In this document: positions 39,401 to 54,400 of the stretch, piece by piece
Numbering within the stretch: position 1 is the first letter of the stretch
Layout: every line of letters starts with the position of its first letter
From: Epiperipatus broadwayi
Taxonomy: Eukaryota > Onychophora > Udeonychophora > Euonychophora > Peripatidae
Length of the DNA: 64,000 nt
Reading direction: 5' to 3'
Assembly: GCA_028023455.1 (NCBI GenBank)
Contig: JAQFVV010006221.1
Span: 6,429,011 to 6,493,010 of the forward strand
Translations under genes and position numbers: made by a program
The notes under the pieces: model-generated
What the model was told of the DNA's origin: nothing
Databases searched by the model: none
Seen by the model: only the letters and a program-made list of their open reading frames with translations

Positions 39401-42400
39401 TAATATATCCAGTTTTAAAAAGGAGTTAGTTTGTTTTATTTCTATATTAAATCTTCTATGTAAATATTAAATATGTCTTTTTAAAATATATGCATGTTTA
39501 ATGTTTGTAATTATGAAGTCCTCTTGGGTGCCTTGGCTAAATCAAATTCTCCATCATGGCAAGATATTATCTCTCTCCACTTAACATTTATAATCAAAGC
39601 ATATCTCAGAGTTCTAATACTTGTATGAGGCAAATAAGTCCATTTATTATGTATTAAATAAATTCTTTAATCTTAATTAATAAAAAAGTCAGATTTAATT
39701 AAAAAATCAAATAACAATTTATTACAATATATATATAAAATAAATAAATGCTCTCAAATTTTTTTTTTTTTTTTGTTTAAATAAAATATTATTGGCCATA
39801 ATGGCAGCATCTTTTCCACAGCTTACAAATATTTTCAAGAAATTATTCTCTAACAACTCGGGCTAGTTTTTTTTTGTGAAGCTAAACTTTTAAATGTCCT
39901 TATCTATTATATTAGTAGGTAACTTATCTACATATACCTGGTTATCTCTAGTGCACCTTACAATCGGATAATCTCCTGAAAGAAATATAAATTTCATTTT
40001 GAATATACTACTTTTATGTTCCATATCATAAAATAAAAGTAATGGATTAAAATTAAAATTCATAGTTATTCAAAAATCTTTATCTGTATTATTAATATGT
40101 CTTGTAGCTCGACATTTAATAGGTAATGTATTTAGAAATCTTGTAGGACATTCGGTTTTTGTATTAATTCTAAATTTTTGTCCATTTGATATGTTTAATA
40201 ACTTTCTCACGATCAGCTATATGCTGGTATTTATTCTCAAAATGGTGAGATCTTCCTTTTGTTTGCTAATGTTAACATCTGTCTTTTGTCTGAATTCTTG
40301 ATGGATACTTTGAAAAGAACATTCAATTTTCTTTTTTAAAATCTTTAAATTCATCATATAAGGCTACGTTTTTTGCTAATATTTGTCTTTGAAAATTCTT
40401 ACATCAAGCTTGGAATTCTTCAAATTTTTTCTCCATATTGTTGAATCAAGCTATGTCTGGAAGTGTAATTCTTGCTCTCCAGACCGCAAGAGATCTAAAT
40501 TTATCCTCTGATAAAAATCGCAACTAATACGGTTAAAATTTAGCATTTAATATATCTATGTAAGAGGTGTACATTATTAATTAACAGATATACAATTTAA
40601 CAATCTATATATAGACCCATAGGTATGCAAAAATAATAATGAAGATCTATATGACATGGTAAGTCATAATTAAAATAAAAATGATGTCAGATGACAATTT
40701 ATTACAACAAAAATGTATATATATGTAAAAAAATAAATAAATGCTGTCAAATTTTAAAAAAAGTACTATTAGCCATAAATTAAATTAATAAGGAAAATTG
40801 ATTTAGAATCTAAAATATATATGTTATTATCAAAAAACATGTGTGTGTCAAAGATAGTATAAGACATATAGCATCGATATGTTGCAAAGTAATGTTAAAT
40901 CTGATTATTCTGAATTTATGCCTAAATATGGCTTATAAGTATTATTCTGTTTTTACTAATGAACATGTTTGATAAATTCCAGATGGATTGACTAATTGAT
41001 TGATTATCAGTCTCTAAAATATATAATAAATGAATACATATAAATATCAGTTTAATATATCTCAAGACATTATGAGTAGTGGCAGCATTATCTAGCTCTG
41101 TCCCATTCTCGTCCTTTTGTCACATGAAATTCTAAAAATAAAAATTATATCTAACATTATAACTACTACTATTCAATGATATCTGTATAGGTAGGGAGTT
41201 CTTTGCTCTCTTCTGTCACTGGTTTTCCTTTCCTTGGGTCTGGTTAAAGAAAAGTCCATGCATTTAAAAGACCGGTTATTTCATATCTTTCAGTTTTGAA
41301 TAATAAATGCAATCCAACGAACTTAAAGGGGTAACTATCTGAAATAATATTTATAAATTTCAACAATATATTAATAATAATAGCTGCAAATACATATTCG
41401 TATTAAAAATAAATAATCAGATTTTCCAAGTGTAATTTTCACACAAAAACATAATATAAAAACACATGAATATTCTAAAAAGTGCTTATTTGCGCATCAT
41501 ATAAAAATTTGTAAAAAAAAAAAAAAGAAAAAATTATTTATATTACTATCTTTTTTTTATTCTTGGTGATTTCATTTTGTTAACTTGAGAGCTAAATAGA
41601 AAATCCTTTTCTTTTAAAAAAATAAAGAAAATTATAAAATTTTTCAACTTCTCTCTCACAGAAAAACACCTACCAATTAATTCAAGCAATACATTTTTAT
41701 TTTCAAAATAAAGCAAATAGAAAAGAAATAAATACCATTATGGAAGATATTAGAATTAGTCACTAATAGGATTCTTATTAAGACTAGAAGAAATCAATAG
41801 CCGAAGCAGGTTTTCAAAGGAGTTTCAAACAGTGGATCGTAATCTTATCTTGAGAACTCATTATAAAATAACTTTCAAAGTTATAATCGATTTTTTAAAA
41901 GAGTTAGATTGTGTTAAAATCAAACAACATTTGAAGTATGAATTCAAATATTACAAGATAACTATTGTATTCAAATGAAACAGCAAATTATACTTTGAAT
42001 ATGTGATGTCACGGGCAAGTTGGTTTAAGATTGCTTGAAATTTATGATGTAAATAATAGTGTAAAATTAAAGGGATTCATAAATAGTATTAGAAATGTAT
42101 AACTAAATAATATTGGAATTATTTAATGTAAGATGTCATGTAAAAAATAACCATATATGGTTTGAAAGTTAAGTAAAATTTACTTCCAAAATGCCTTGCC
42201 TTATAAGATGAAATTGGGGATATATCAAAACCTATGGGAACTAGTGAAGGACTCAGTTAGCAGACCAAATAAGGAGAGATATTTATGGAATGAGAGATAT
42301 TTTGTTTAAACTTCAGAAGTCAAGTATATAAGTGGGATGTAGAGGGAGAATCAGGGCAGTGGTAGTAAAAAATTAGAGACTACAGTGGTCCTAACGGGCA

Positions 42401-45400
42401 GACCTTTCGTACCCAACTTTAAGGAGTGCTTTACCAACGTATGTAACAATTATGTATGTAATTGAATTTTGCTGGAAATTAAACTAATATTTTAACTTAC
42501 TCAAATCTGTCTAAAACTCTTATTTATTTGACGCAGAATAAAATAACTACTGTTTTAAAAAAAGGAATTAGACATCAGTGAATTATAGATTTTAGTATTA
42601 TGTCCTGGAGCTGTTCAACTTTTATTCAAGTTAAAATGGCATTAAGAGGAATTAAATTAAACAATGAATGACTCTTCCAACTTTGGTACAGAAATGTTAT
42701 AGTAATTGATAATCTCAAAAAACCAAAATCTCTGAAGTCAATATTGAAAAAATTTCATTAAAAAAATTAAAATACATACTTAAAATTAATCAGCCTAAAC
42801 TAATGTTTAATAAATTTTTGAAAATGTGCAAAATACAATAAAAAAAAAAATTGAATTGTTAAAATTCTTCAATTATCTGAACCAATAAAACAATATCAAG
42901 TTTTTAAAAATTGTGTGTTTCACATGCATGGGAGGTCACATAATGTTCAAGTTTCAAAGTGATCAGCCAAATTCGCTAGTTTTATTCAATTATCCAGACT
43001 GATAATTACTTTTTTAATTTTTTTAATTTATTTCTTCAGTGAGAAATGGCCTTGTAGGGTTTGGTCCATTGATGGAATGATAAATTCTGGACTTCAAGGT
43101 CCATGGATCTGATTTGATTTTGTTACTTTTTATTCTGTTCTTGAATTTTATATAAACTTATAACTATTCATTTATGTTTTTATTTGCCAGATATTGAATT
43201 ATTCATTTAAGGCGACACCAGTAAGGATACAATAATTAAAATTAACTGAAACACAGGCTTATTCTGTATACACCTGTGTCTAGATATGTAATATATAGGG
43301 TATATGAGCACAGACTTTCACACAACCCATCCTTGCATATGTATTTAATGGATTATGTCCTGTACATGTGGGGTTCAGATTGACTTGGGTCAACATGGGT
43401 GTGACAAGAATCTCGGCCTCAGGGTGGCCTTCGAGCATTCCACCATCAGATTTTCAATTGGATGGACGGTTGAAGAGTTGGAGTGTGTAGTAGATTGGAG
43501 CCTGTCCATTAAAGTATGAAGATTGTCTATCTTAATATATATCTGAACAATTATAGTATATATGTGTGGGAGATGATAATCTGGACCAACTGATGATTGC
43601 TGTTTTAGCATGAAATATGTATATTGGTGATTATTTATCTTTTCAGCATATATGTGCTTAAGTGTATCAGTGTTATTAGATAAAGTGAAGAGTGGTGGGT
43701 TGTGTGAAAGTCTGTGCTCATATACCCTATATATTAAATAATTAAAATTATCAAACAATGGATATATTTTTAGCATCTTTTGAAAAATGTAATAATGCTT
43801 TCATAAGTATCATTTAATTAAGTCTAAAATAAATAATGTGTAGTCAAGAAGTTGTTGTTTTTTCCACTTGTTTGTTTTAGTTTATGCAAAAGGAAATTTT
43901 GACTCTTAGTAAATCGATAGAAAGCAAATTGAAATTTACCAAAGAAGATTATAAAGAACAACGCTTGTTATTGTGCTATTTGTCACAAATGAGATAAGGA
44001 CTTGAATGTATGATGTCTTTCATTTATGCAGAAAAAGCTAGTTGGAAAGGGTCAAGACATCACATTCTGGGAACCAAAAAAAGGGAGAAGCCTGAATGAG
44101 AAATAAGTAATGATATGGAATGAATTACAAGAGAATAAGTGGACGGGAGAAGAGGGAGATATTAACTAGTGTAAAAAAAGTTCTAGGGAGGTTTTCATAG
44201 ATTAAAACATAAACTTGGTTAAAAAAAAGGAATTTTAGTGAAATTTATTTAATTAAATTATTATTGGCAATATAGCACCTAAAAAAATGCTTATAATTTC
44301 AACATCCTAAATTAGATCTTGTAGTTTCATTGATATTAAAACTATGTTAAGTTTAAATATACCGTATATATATATGAGCTAGAATTATTCACATATCTAT
44401 TGCTAACAGTATAATCTTTTTTCATAATTATGAAAGCATTTTTTAAAATTTCATAAAATATTTGTTAATATTACTTAATTTTGTTATTGCTAGGTGGCAG
44501 GCCTGTTTTTACAAAAAAATAGTACTGTACTGTATTTAGAATAAAATAAAATTAATTAATTACTTTCGTTTTTATCATTTTTAGTTAAAAGCTGCTGGTC
44601 AGTTATGTCGGGCACCTCTGACTGAATGTGATATTCCCGAATTTTGTGATGGAATTAGTGGACAGGTAACTAAAAAACGGTTTTGATAAATAAAATATTT
44701 TTATTATCAATTTTTAAAAATTCATTTATTTTTGCAGTTAAAGAATTTCTTTCAATATATTTTTTGAATTGTTTTTTTTTTTTACATTTCATATCATTAA
44801 AAATCTATATATAATTAGATATCTTTGTATTTTATGATATGTGCTTTTATCTCTCTCTCTCTCTCTTTTTACACTATTTTTTAAAAATATCTATAGTGAC
44901 TTTTTATTAGTATTGTGTAGTTGTCATTTGTTTTTATGCCAGTTAAAAAATAAATATCTTTAAAATTAACTTAAATAATAATAATAATAAAATTATATTA
45001 TCTTTTGTAAATTGGTACATGTGTTGTGTGATTAGTTCCATAGCTGCATATTGTCTATATATAAAAAAGATCCTACTTGAATTTTAAAATAAAAAGAAAT
45101 AATATGACAAAATGTCAAAATAAATAATAAGTATGCAAATATTAGCCATAACACCAAATTACTTAATAATTTTTTTACAACTAATATCACCTGGTTGGTG
45201 ATTTGAAGTAGAACAATGCTTTGATTAGCCAAATAATTATAGAAACATGAAATACAGGCAGTACCCTAGTTATGAACTTAATTGTTTCCTGACTTGTAAT
45301 TGGAAGTTGAAATTGTTTGAAAGTAGAGGTATGTAAAAAAAAAACATCAAAAAGAGTTTTCAAAATACAGTATTTATTTTTTATTGATTAGTATCAAGAG

Positions 45401-48400
45401 TTAATTGAATTGTATTCTTTTTCTTCTCTTTATAAAGAATTCTGTAACACTATATGTCTTTTTTTATTGTCCTTCGAACACGAGGTGTACGCTCTTCATT
45501 GGGATCACATTCTTCCATGATTGTTAAAAAATTGTCAAGATGTATTCATATCCTTGATTGTCAAATTCTCAACAATAAGTTCATTATCAGGTTCTTCATT
45601 TTGTATTTCATTCATCTCTTTTAGTTTAATCAAGTCTTCATTTGACAAAGATTCTGAGTGAGATTGCACTAACTCATCAATATCATCATCAGTGACATCT
45701 AAATTTAATTCATTTATTATATTGACTATTTCAGTTGTGATATCTTCAAGAGTTTTTTCAAAGTCCATAGAAGCATTCAACATTTGTGAATATATTTTTC
45801 CCCAACAACCTTTCATTGTTGGCTCTTATTTCAGCCCACACACCTCCAGTAATATTTATTGCATTCCATATATTATAACTTTTCCAAAAATCTCTTAATG
45901 TAAGTCCACATTCCTTGTCAATTGCCTGATTGCTTGAGTCCTTAATTTTCTCACATAATACAGTTTGATCCATAAGTTGTATTTCACTTCTGGTATTGAG
46001 AGGGATAAACACAACATTAACTTCTGGATATAAATTTTGCAAGGATTTTGGATGTCCAGGGTAATTGTCTAAGAACAATAGTGTTTTAAATGGTAAATTA
46101 TTCTCACTACAATATTGCTTAACAGAAGGCACAAAATGATGTGAGAACCAATCTTGAAAAAACTGTGCACTAGTCTTTGATTTCCAACTGAATGGAAGCA
46201 TTCTTATTTTTTTTTTCTTTCAATGCTCTAGGATTTTCTATCTGATAAATTAGCATTGGCTTCAATTTAAAATTACCATCTAAATTAACTCCAAGAAGCA
46301 ATGTTAATCTGTTTTTAGAAGGTTTATGCCTAGGTGCAACTGATTCTTCCTTTGCTAAATATGTATATGCAGACATTTTTCCAAAATAATCCTGTCTTAT
46401 CTACATTGAAGACTAGGCAAGCTATCTTTAATGATATTAGAGAAAGTGGAAATAAATTCACTGGCAACTACCTTTCTTATCTGCACTGGCACTTTCCCCA
46501 GTACATTTACTATTATGTAAAGAATATCTCATTTTAAAATTTGTGAAACCAGTCATTGCTTGCTACAAATTCAACAGCAGAATCTTCTTTTAATTCTTTC
46601 TTCCAATCTTCATGCAAACTAAGAGCATTAGCTCGAATAATTGATAAGCTCACTGGGATGCCTTTTTGATGTTGATCTTCAATTCATAAAGCCAAAGATT
46701 TCTCTATTTCATCCAGCATTATGCCATGTCTTTTTGAAACAATCTTTGAAGAAATATTTTCACAATTTTTAACATATTCCTTAATTTTGTACTTGTTTTT
46801 CACAATATATTGTTCATCGGTTTAATAATATGAACGTGTGATTGAAGCAAAAGATTCACCATTTTCAAAACATCTAATTACTATATCCATTTTTGGGTTT
46901 ATGAGACCTTGATTTCTTTTTGGTTGTATCAACACTGCTTATTTTTTAGTTTCTCATTCATGTTTTTAATTAATAAGAATGAAAAAAAATTCAACAAAAC
47001 AGAAATATATAGTGTTTCCCTGAAGGTTTATGATGATGGTATTCTAGTTGTATTTTTATATTGGATTATTTCCTTCATCTAATATGTGTATTGAATGTCT
47101 TTAGAAAAATTTAACTTTATTTAAATATTCCAAATATATTCAACTGTTAATAATGGCACATCAAACAGGTTAGTATATGCACAATGTTTCGAGAAGTATT
47201 ATTCTCCCCTCTTCTTCAGGTGTTGCTGGTCTGACCAGTGACAGTACTAGCATGAGATACAAACCTGGACCCTTAGATTTTTGAGTATTAAATTTTAAAG
47301 TAACACTCTAACCAACTGAACCATCCTGCCAAAAGTAACAGTCTGTAGTAATTTCATATACTTATCTATGAGAGTCCTCCTGATTTCTCCACTTTTTCCT
47401 AAGCGCAAAGTTGATTAGTGGTTCCCATACATTATGTATAGTCACACTAGATTGACTTATGGGATTTTTTGCTATTGTCATATGAGCAGCTTCTTTAAAT
47501 TTTTTTTTTTTGTACCATATGTAACGTAATCACGCACAAACTACTTTTAAAAACAAATGCTAAACAAGACGATCCTGTTAAAAACAGTCTGTGACATGCT
47601 AAAAATAAAAGTAATTAATGTCAGAAAGATGGGAAGATTTACTGTATTTTATATAAGTTCTTATTGTTTTCTAAAATATACTTTTAATTATTTTTTAAAT
47701 TCCAAAGTTTATCTTTCTTTTATGTAAATAGTTTTTTTTTTTTTATCAGATACTGTAAATTTGTAGTGTTAATTACTAAAAGGAATTTTTTAATTATTAA
47801 AGTATTAAAATACTGTACAATTTTGAACACCCATTTCTTTCTACAGTATATAGCACTAATTATACATAATAGCAAAATGTTTATAACTCGAGTGTTCGTA
47901 ACTAGGGGACTGCCTGTATATAATCAATACTTATATATATATATGAGTTATATGAATTAAAGTTATTTCTAAAAAGCTTGTAACATTAAAATTGACACTT
48001 GTACATGGCCATCAATTAGAACTAAAACCATTTTTTAGAAACTCTCATTGTCAAATATGATATTACATAGCAACCAACATCTGAAATGTAAACTGTGATA
48101 ATGCATGACCCACAATACAAGTTTGAGCATTACTGTAAAATTCAATATTCAAGAATATAAAGGTCCAGGTTCAATTTCTATGCTAGCACTGTTACTTCTC
48201 AATCCAACAATATCTAATAAAACAGAGAAGGTCAGTACTACTCAAAATGTAATATATATTAACCTGTGTGCTATTCCTAACATTTTAATGTAACTGAAAA
48301 ATTGACATTCAATTTTTAATGTTAGATGATGGAAATAGTCCAACATATGATTACAAATTGTAAATTACTATACGAAGAAGCTGCAATTTATGTATCATCT

Positions 48401-51400
48401 AGTATCTTATTTTGTAATAAGATTTTGAGAATGCTTCTGGGCTTTAAATCTTATAACTTTCAGTTCTTCAAATCAATAATTTGTAATTGATTATATTATG
48501 TACATACTTAATTCACTTGATGAAATTTATAAAAAAAAAAAAAGTAATTTGGTTCCTACATGGCCAAATTACTGTGATGTATGAATTTAATAACTATGTA
48601 ATTCCTTACATATGTATATTGTAACATTCCAAATCACTTAAGCCTAAAACATTATTAAATAATATTAACAACTTTTAAATTACTCATTTGTGTTAAAGTA
48701 TTATTGCTGATATATGTGATGGTATGCAAGCTAAAATATTGAAACTTTTTAATTTTTTTCTCATTGAAAATGACAATAAACTTTTTAAAAAATTCTTTAA
48801 TTGAAAGCAAAAGTAGTTTTTTTTTTTAAAGTGAGAGACAAAAATGCTTCACTGTAATAGATTTTAATTTTTTAATAATATCAATATATTTTTACCTTTG
48901 TTAATTAGACAATCTTATGTTAAAGTGTTAATTAGTTATTTAGCAAATTTGCTAAATGCTGGTAATTAAAGAATCATGAAAAAATCTGTTATTTTAATAA
49001 CAACCACATTAATCCTCTGCTTACTGATTTGTTTTGAAATTAGACAACATATAAGGTATTTTCAAGCCAAAAAGTTAGATAATTTTTAAAGTTGTTTTAA
49101 CCTAGTTGAAAAATTAGCTCATAACCTGTAGTTTTTCAAGCTAGTGAGAAAAGATGACCATCTAAGAACTTAAACAAGGCAAAACTCTCCATATAGAAGT
49201 GCCACCCTGTGACAACCAGAGTAATCAATGGAGACTAGTACAAGAGATGGTGATCATGTGATCTGAGAACTTTTGAATTATCTGCTAACTATCCAATCAA
49301 GTGATTTAAAAAAGCTACCAAGGAAGCCTTCTTTAACTTTAAGCTATTGTTTAATAAAAGTAAATGGAGTGTTTATTTTAATCATGGAGAAAACTATTTA
49401 ATAAGTAATAATTTCAAAATATAAAAGATTTATCTATATTATTAGCAGCTAATTAAAACTGATATATTGTATTAGAAGGTAACCCCATTAATGTCCAGTT
49501 AAAACAAAAATTAGTGAACAATTCATTATTTTTTTTTTAAATGTCATAGCATGGCTGGGAAGCGACCCGCAATCCGGTAACTGCCTGCAAGTGCAAGGCA
49601 ATCATGCTGACCTCTCGACCACCAATGAGAGTTTTAGCAAGAAAGGATTTTTTTTTTTAATTACTGTACTAAAAATAAAAACAATGCTTAGGTCAATATA
49701 TAAAAAGCATCTTTTAATATGTATTTTTTTTAAATGTTAATTTCATTTCATTTTAAGAATTTTGAATAATAAATCAGGCATATTTCTTACTCTTGATATA
49801 CATAGATTTATATTTTAAAATAATATTTTTTTTTTAAATCTTGATTAATTCTCTCATTAACTTAAATATTGAAGTCAATCAAATAGTGTATGTATTATAT
49901 ATATAGTAATTAAATACTGTTCTTAATTAAATATTTTTGTTCTTTAATTAATACAGTCTTAGCTCTTTATTCTCAATTTAGTATTTCTTTTATATATAAA
50001 TGCTGTTATTGATTAACATTTTGAATCTGCATTTGCATAAGCTGGAAGGAGTCGCATGTTTCCATTGACTTCTAAAGTGTAGGTGTTAGAAGTGTAAAAG
50101 TATGTTATGATTTAGATGTTGTTCTGATGTTATGTTTTATTTTCTATCTAGAGATGGGTGTATTAGTTAAAATATTTTGTTTTAATGTATACATATAACA
50201 CAAATACCTACTGCCATTTGATATACTTTTTTTTTAATCATTTCATTTCATTTTTGGCAGTCCATTATGACGTTCTATACTGAGGGCATCCTGTATTCCA
50301 TTCAATTATAAACTTTTGATTGACTAACATGAGAGATTATTATAATCAGCCCGCTTATATTTCTCCATTTCATTACTTATTTGGCATTCTTATATGTCGA
50401 CAAGTATATTATATAAACTCTAAACACATCACATGATCCCCATTTCCTATGCTCACACAGGTAGTTAATAACAATAGAAAACTCCACCAATAGAAAACTC
50501 CACCAAGTGCAAACCTTAGTAATCAATAGATGTAAGGTTTGGGCATAAAATCCCTATCTAGTGCCTATTCATCTAATATCCTCAGACTAGTTTCCAGCTT
50601 GTGATCTTCATCAATGAGGAGTCTTGGATTTAAGAACTCTGCACCTTGATCTTAGAATCTGATGCAACCATCTAGCAGACATTTTTTACCTATTTGGTTA
50701 ACTATAAAGCTAGGACACTAAGATGAAAACACAATAAGGTTTTTTTAAAAAACAAAAGTTGCCAAAATGTATAGATACTGGACTGGGTTAAGATCTATAT
50801 GATTATACAAATGAATGCTCTTGGATTGAAAACATTATTTGTAGTTTTCATCTTGTTCTCATAGCTTTATAGTTAACCAAATAGGCAAAAGGTTGCATTA
50901 GAACGAAGAATCTAGGTGCATCCAAGGTTCCTCACCGATGAAAGCCACAATCTAGAAATGAATCTGGAGATATTGGATAAGTAGGCATTAAATAGGAATT
51001 ACTGAGACTTAAATTTGGTAGCACTATTGTATGGAGAGTTGGCTTCTGTTTATATATATATATGTCAACAGTAAAGGCAGTTCATGCATTTTGGTACTAT
51101 TATATATGAATTTAAATATGGCTTCAGATAATATGGAGAAGTTCTTAATGACAGAAAGAATATCTCGTGATTAGAGCCAGAAAGTCTTTAAAAAGACTGA
51201 TCTACTGAGATAAAGAAATTCTTAATGTTTTAGTGAAGACATTACCATCCATCTTCAACACTGATGTGTCTTTAAAAAATGCTCTACTGTTTTTTTAAAA
51301 TAGTGGTGGGAATGTATTACTTCATTTATTGTTTATATATATATATTATTATTATCATCATTATCGGTGGTGTCGGCGCTGCTGTTGTCATGTTGACTAA

Positions 51401-54400
51401 TCAGAGTTGAAGAAAATTGAAAATAAATTTGTTTTCTGTCTCTAGCTGATTTTTTTTTTTTTTTTTTTTTGCTGCATTAATTAAATTATGGCTAATGGAC
51501 ACTAAGAGACTGAATAACTGGCCTCCATAAAACAAAAATACATTAACTTTCTCCCCCCCCCCCCATATGTCAAAGCATCGGCTGGGAGGCAAACCCGCAA
51601 CAACCATCTGCAAACAACTGCTTGATTGCAAGGCAGCTGTGCTGACCTCTCGGCTAACAACACAACTGTAATCTTTCTAATGTTTTTACAGAATCTTTCA
51701 TTATGCATCTATTTTACATTTCTAATTTTCATTAATATTTTAATATTGTCAGAATTAGAATGAGACCTGAGTGAAGATAGACTTGTTCTTTGATTGGGGG
51801 CAATTTTATGTGTTCTCATATATAAATATATACTTGGTCTATGTATTCCAGGAACAAAGAAAACACGAAATTTGATAGATCTTTGGATATTTAAAATGTG
51901 CCTCTCTTTAGGTTTTAGAAAAATCAACAACTTTCATCGAATTATGTTAAATTTAATTTTAGAAATAAGTTGTTTTTTTTTTTAACTTGCCACTATTATA
52001 TAAAGTTTTATTAATAAACTATGTACTGTTGTTAATAAAGAGCCAAATGTCTTCTTTGTTTAAATGATTCTTATAAATAGAGTGCCTTTCTAGTTTTTTC
52101 TTTTTTTAACTTGTTAAAATAGACGACTACTCCCCCCACCCTTAGATATTTTAATTATAAAGATAATTAGGTAGCATTTTTCAAATTTTATTTATAAAAA
52201 GCCTTCTATGCAAATAGCTCTTAATTAAATTTCTTTCCTATAGTCTTATATTTTCTATAGCAGTAATTCCTTTAACAAGAGCTAAATGTCAAGAAGTCAT
52301 TTTAACAAAGAATTCACTTTACACTAATAATTAGGCACATACAGATTATTAATAAACCTTCATATAGTAGCAATGATTTAAAGAAAGAATGAGAAATCTA
52401 TTATTTCTGAAAATAAAACACTTCTTCTTTACATCAAAATAATAGATAAAATCAGCAAATATCTTTTTACATTTTTCTCATGTGTCATAGCATCAGCTGG
52501 GAATCGAACCCACTATCCCGGGACAACTGCTTAAACAGCTGTCGCTGACCTCTCGACTGTTTTTACATTTGATACTAAAATATATTCAATCTTCAAGAAA
52601 CTTGATGATTTTTTCCTAAATCTTAAAACCAGATACATTTTGCATATCAAGGTATTTGTAAAATATAAAACAACACATGATCACCATTTCCTATGCTTAC
52701 AGCAGTGTGTTGATGTGATGCACTGCTTTTTGGAGTTAGGAATCTCTCAGCCACTATGCCCAGAGAAACCTGTTAGCCACCTTCCCTTCCCCTTTCCATT
52801 CCCCACTCTAAGTTTTTTTCATATTCTTCTCTATCCTGCTCCATCCCATTTCCACAACATAATCTTTGTTGACTCCATAGTCTTTACATCTAAACCCCCT
52901 TTATCTTTTCCCAAACCCAACATAAAAACAAAGAACCCACTTTCTGTATAATCACTTTGTTTATATTTATTCTCCCACAACTTCATTATTTGTAGTACCC
53001 TTTCTGCTTGCAGGCATTTACATTCAATTAACAGATGCCTATTATTTTCTATGCTTCCTTACATAACTTGCAAATTAAATCATTCCGTTCTTGCTAAAGA
53101 TCCTATTCGAGCCTTAAACAGTAAACTACTTTCTTTGCTATTATCATAAATTAACTCACACCCAATATTCTGTTCACTTCTATATATATTTACTCTCCAT
53201 ACTAGTTCTCCAACTCCCTATTTTTTATTAATGCATTTATTCTTCCAACCCATTCCTTGCCACTATAATACTCAACAGTTCTTCTAACACAATCATCCCA
53301 TCTTTTGTGTAAGTATATTGACATAAATTCTTTATCCAAATCTTCTGCATATCATACTATCTTTCTCACCCATCTTGTTGCCTGTCTTTTACCCATAACC
53401 CAATTGAGTACTATTTTGGCTATTCTCTTATTATCCATAAATTGCAATCTACTGAACATTTTCTTTTTGCTTTTTTGCATCTTTTATATAAAAACTTGAC
53501 CATCATCTTTTTCTTTGAATTGTCTCCTTTGCCATCCACATATCTGCATCTAATGCATGTCTTCCTACTTCTCTTTGTACTTTTTCTAAGTAATCTAACA
53601 CAATGTATTATCACCACGTGATAACCCTGCTACTGCCACTCCCTTCAATAAGATAGCTACATCATCTTTATTATATGGAAACACTGTTAATTTCTTTATT
53701 AATCCTTTCTTTTCTTTGCTTCATTTATCAATTTTTTCTCCCTTTCATCCAAGCAAATTTCTTTGATTACTTAAGACAGTTCCCAAACAGTTATACCTAT
53801 TTACTACATTTAAATTTATATCCCCCAATAAAAATTATTTCTCTTTCCACAATATTTATCATCATTACTTTTGATTTTTCTTCACTAAATTTAAATCCCC
53901 ATCTCTTTCCCTACCCTTGCCCATGTCTTCAGCATAATTTCCACATCTTCCCTAGTTTCTGCACACAAGAAGATATGATCTGCAAATAAAAGATCCAATA
54001 TTGTATCTATTTCCTTGCTACCTATTAATAGTTTTCTACCCCTCTTTCTGTTCTCTCTCCATTTCTCTCAAATACTATTAAAACAAAATAGGTTCCTTGC
54101 CTTAGTCCTACCACATTTTTAACTTTAACCTATTCTATATTTTCATACAATCTCTTAAGATCCACTAAAGCTCCATTCATTCCCAAATTTACTAACCCAT
54201 AATCTAATTCTATTTACTCTATCCTATATATATATCTTTTCTATATCTATAAAAACCATATATAATTGTCTATCTGTATTTCTAATCATATCTATAAGTT
54301 GTGTAACTACAAATAAACTATCTCCTATTCATCTATCTGATTGAAAACCTCCTTCCATTTCTCCCACTAATATTATTTTTTTCCATTCATTTTGTGACTC

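Larger units (their letters stand above)
33104..44584 (+). other. Intron 5 of the ADAM gene (11.5 kb)
   Basis: Contains an hAT MITE (35064-35428), a palindromic MITE (36242-36464), a gag zinc-knuckle relic (38590-38880), a roughly 190-bp AT-rich tandem duplication (39000-39370) and an inverted-repeat pair around a 128-codon frame (43290-43735). The stretches 33110-35050, 36500-38580, 39400-43250 and 43800-44580 show no feature I can name; 40330-40560 on the minus strand has a coding-like texture but many stops. Confidence 0.8.
45255..47916 (-). mobile_element. Tigger/pogo DNA transposon, inactive, with nested insertion
   Basis: Terminal inverted repeats CAGGCAGTACCCTAGTTATG on the left and, as reverse complement, CAGGCAGTCCCCTAGTTACG on the right, each bordered by TA (45253-45254 and 47917-47918), the tc1/mariner-pogo target. 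The interior encodes a broken Tigger transposase on the minus strand. A tRNA-derived unit is inserted at about 47009-47516. Length without it is about 2.15 kb, close to a full-length Tigger. Confidence 0.9.
50425..51042. mobile_element. Foldback repeat with two hammerhead-like cores
   Basis: Second inverted pair of the ribozyme-bearing family. The left arm starts with CACATGATCCCCATTTCCTA and the right arm ends with GCACTATTGTATGGAGAGTT. Copy d lies on minus (50579-50620) and copy e on plus (50929-50970). The tail block AATAGAAAACTCCACCA is duplicated at 50475-50506. No coding capacity. Confidence 0.78.

Noticed and set aside
40000-40560. Coding-like minus-strand tract
   Set aside because: Composition suggests old coding sequence (for example a LEKKFEEFQ-like stretch) but many stops and no identifiable domain.
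51401-51985. Several overlapping open frames
   Set aside because: They run through a SINE, a C-run and a T-run; composition explains them.
53305-53989. Plus-strand frames of 64 and 104 codons
   Set aside because: Shadows of the minus-strand LINE; the hydrophobic sequences are complements of Lys/Glu-rich coding.
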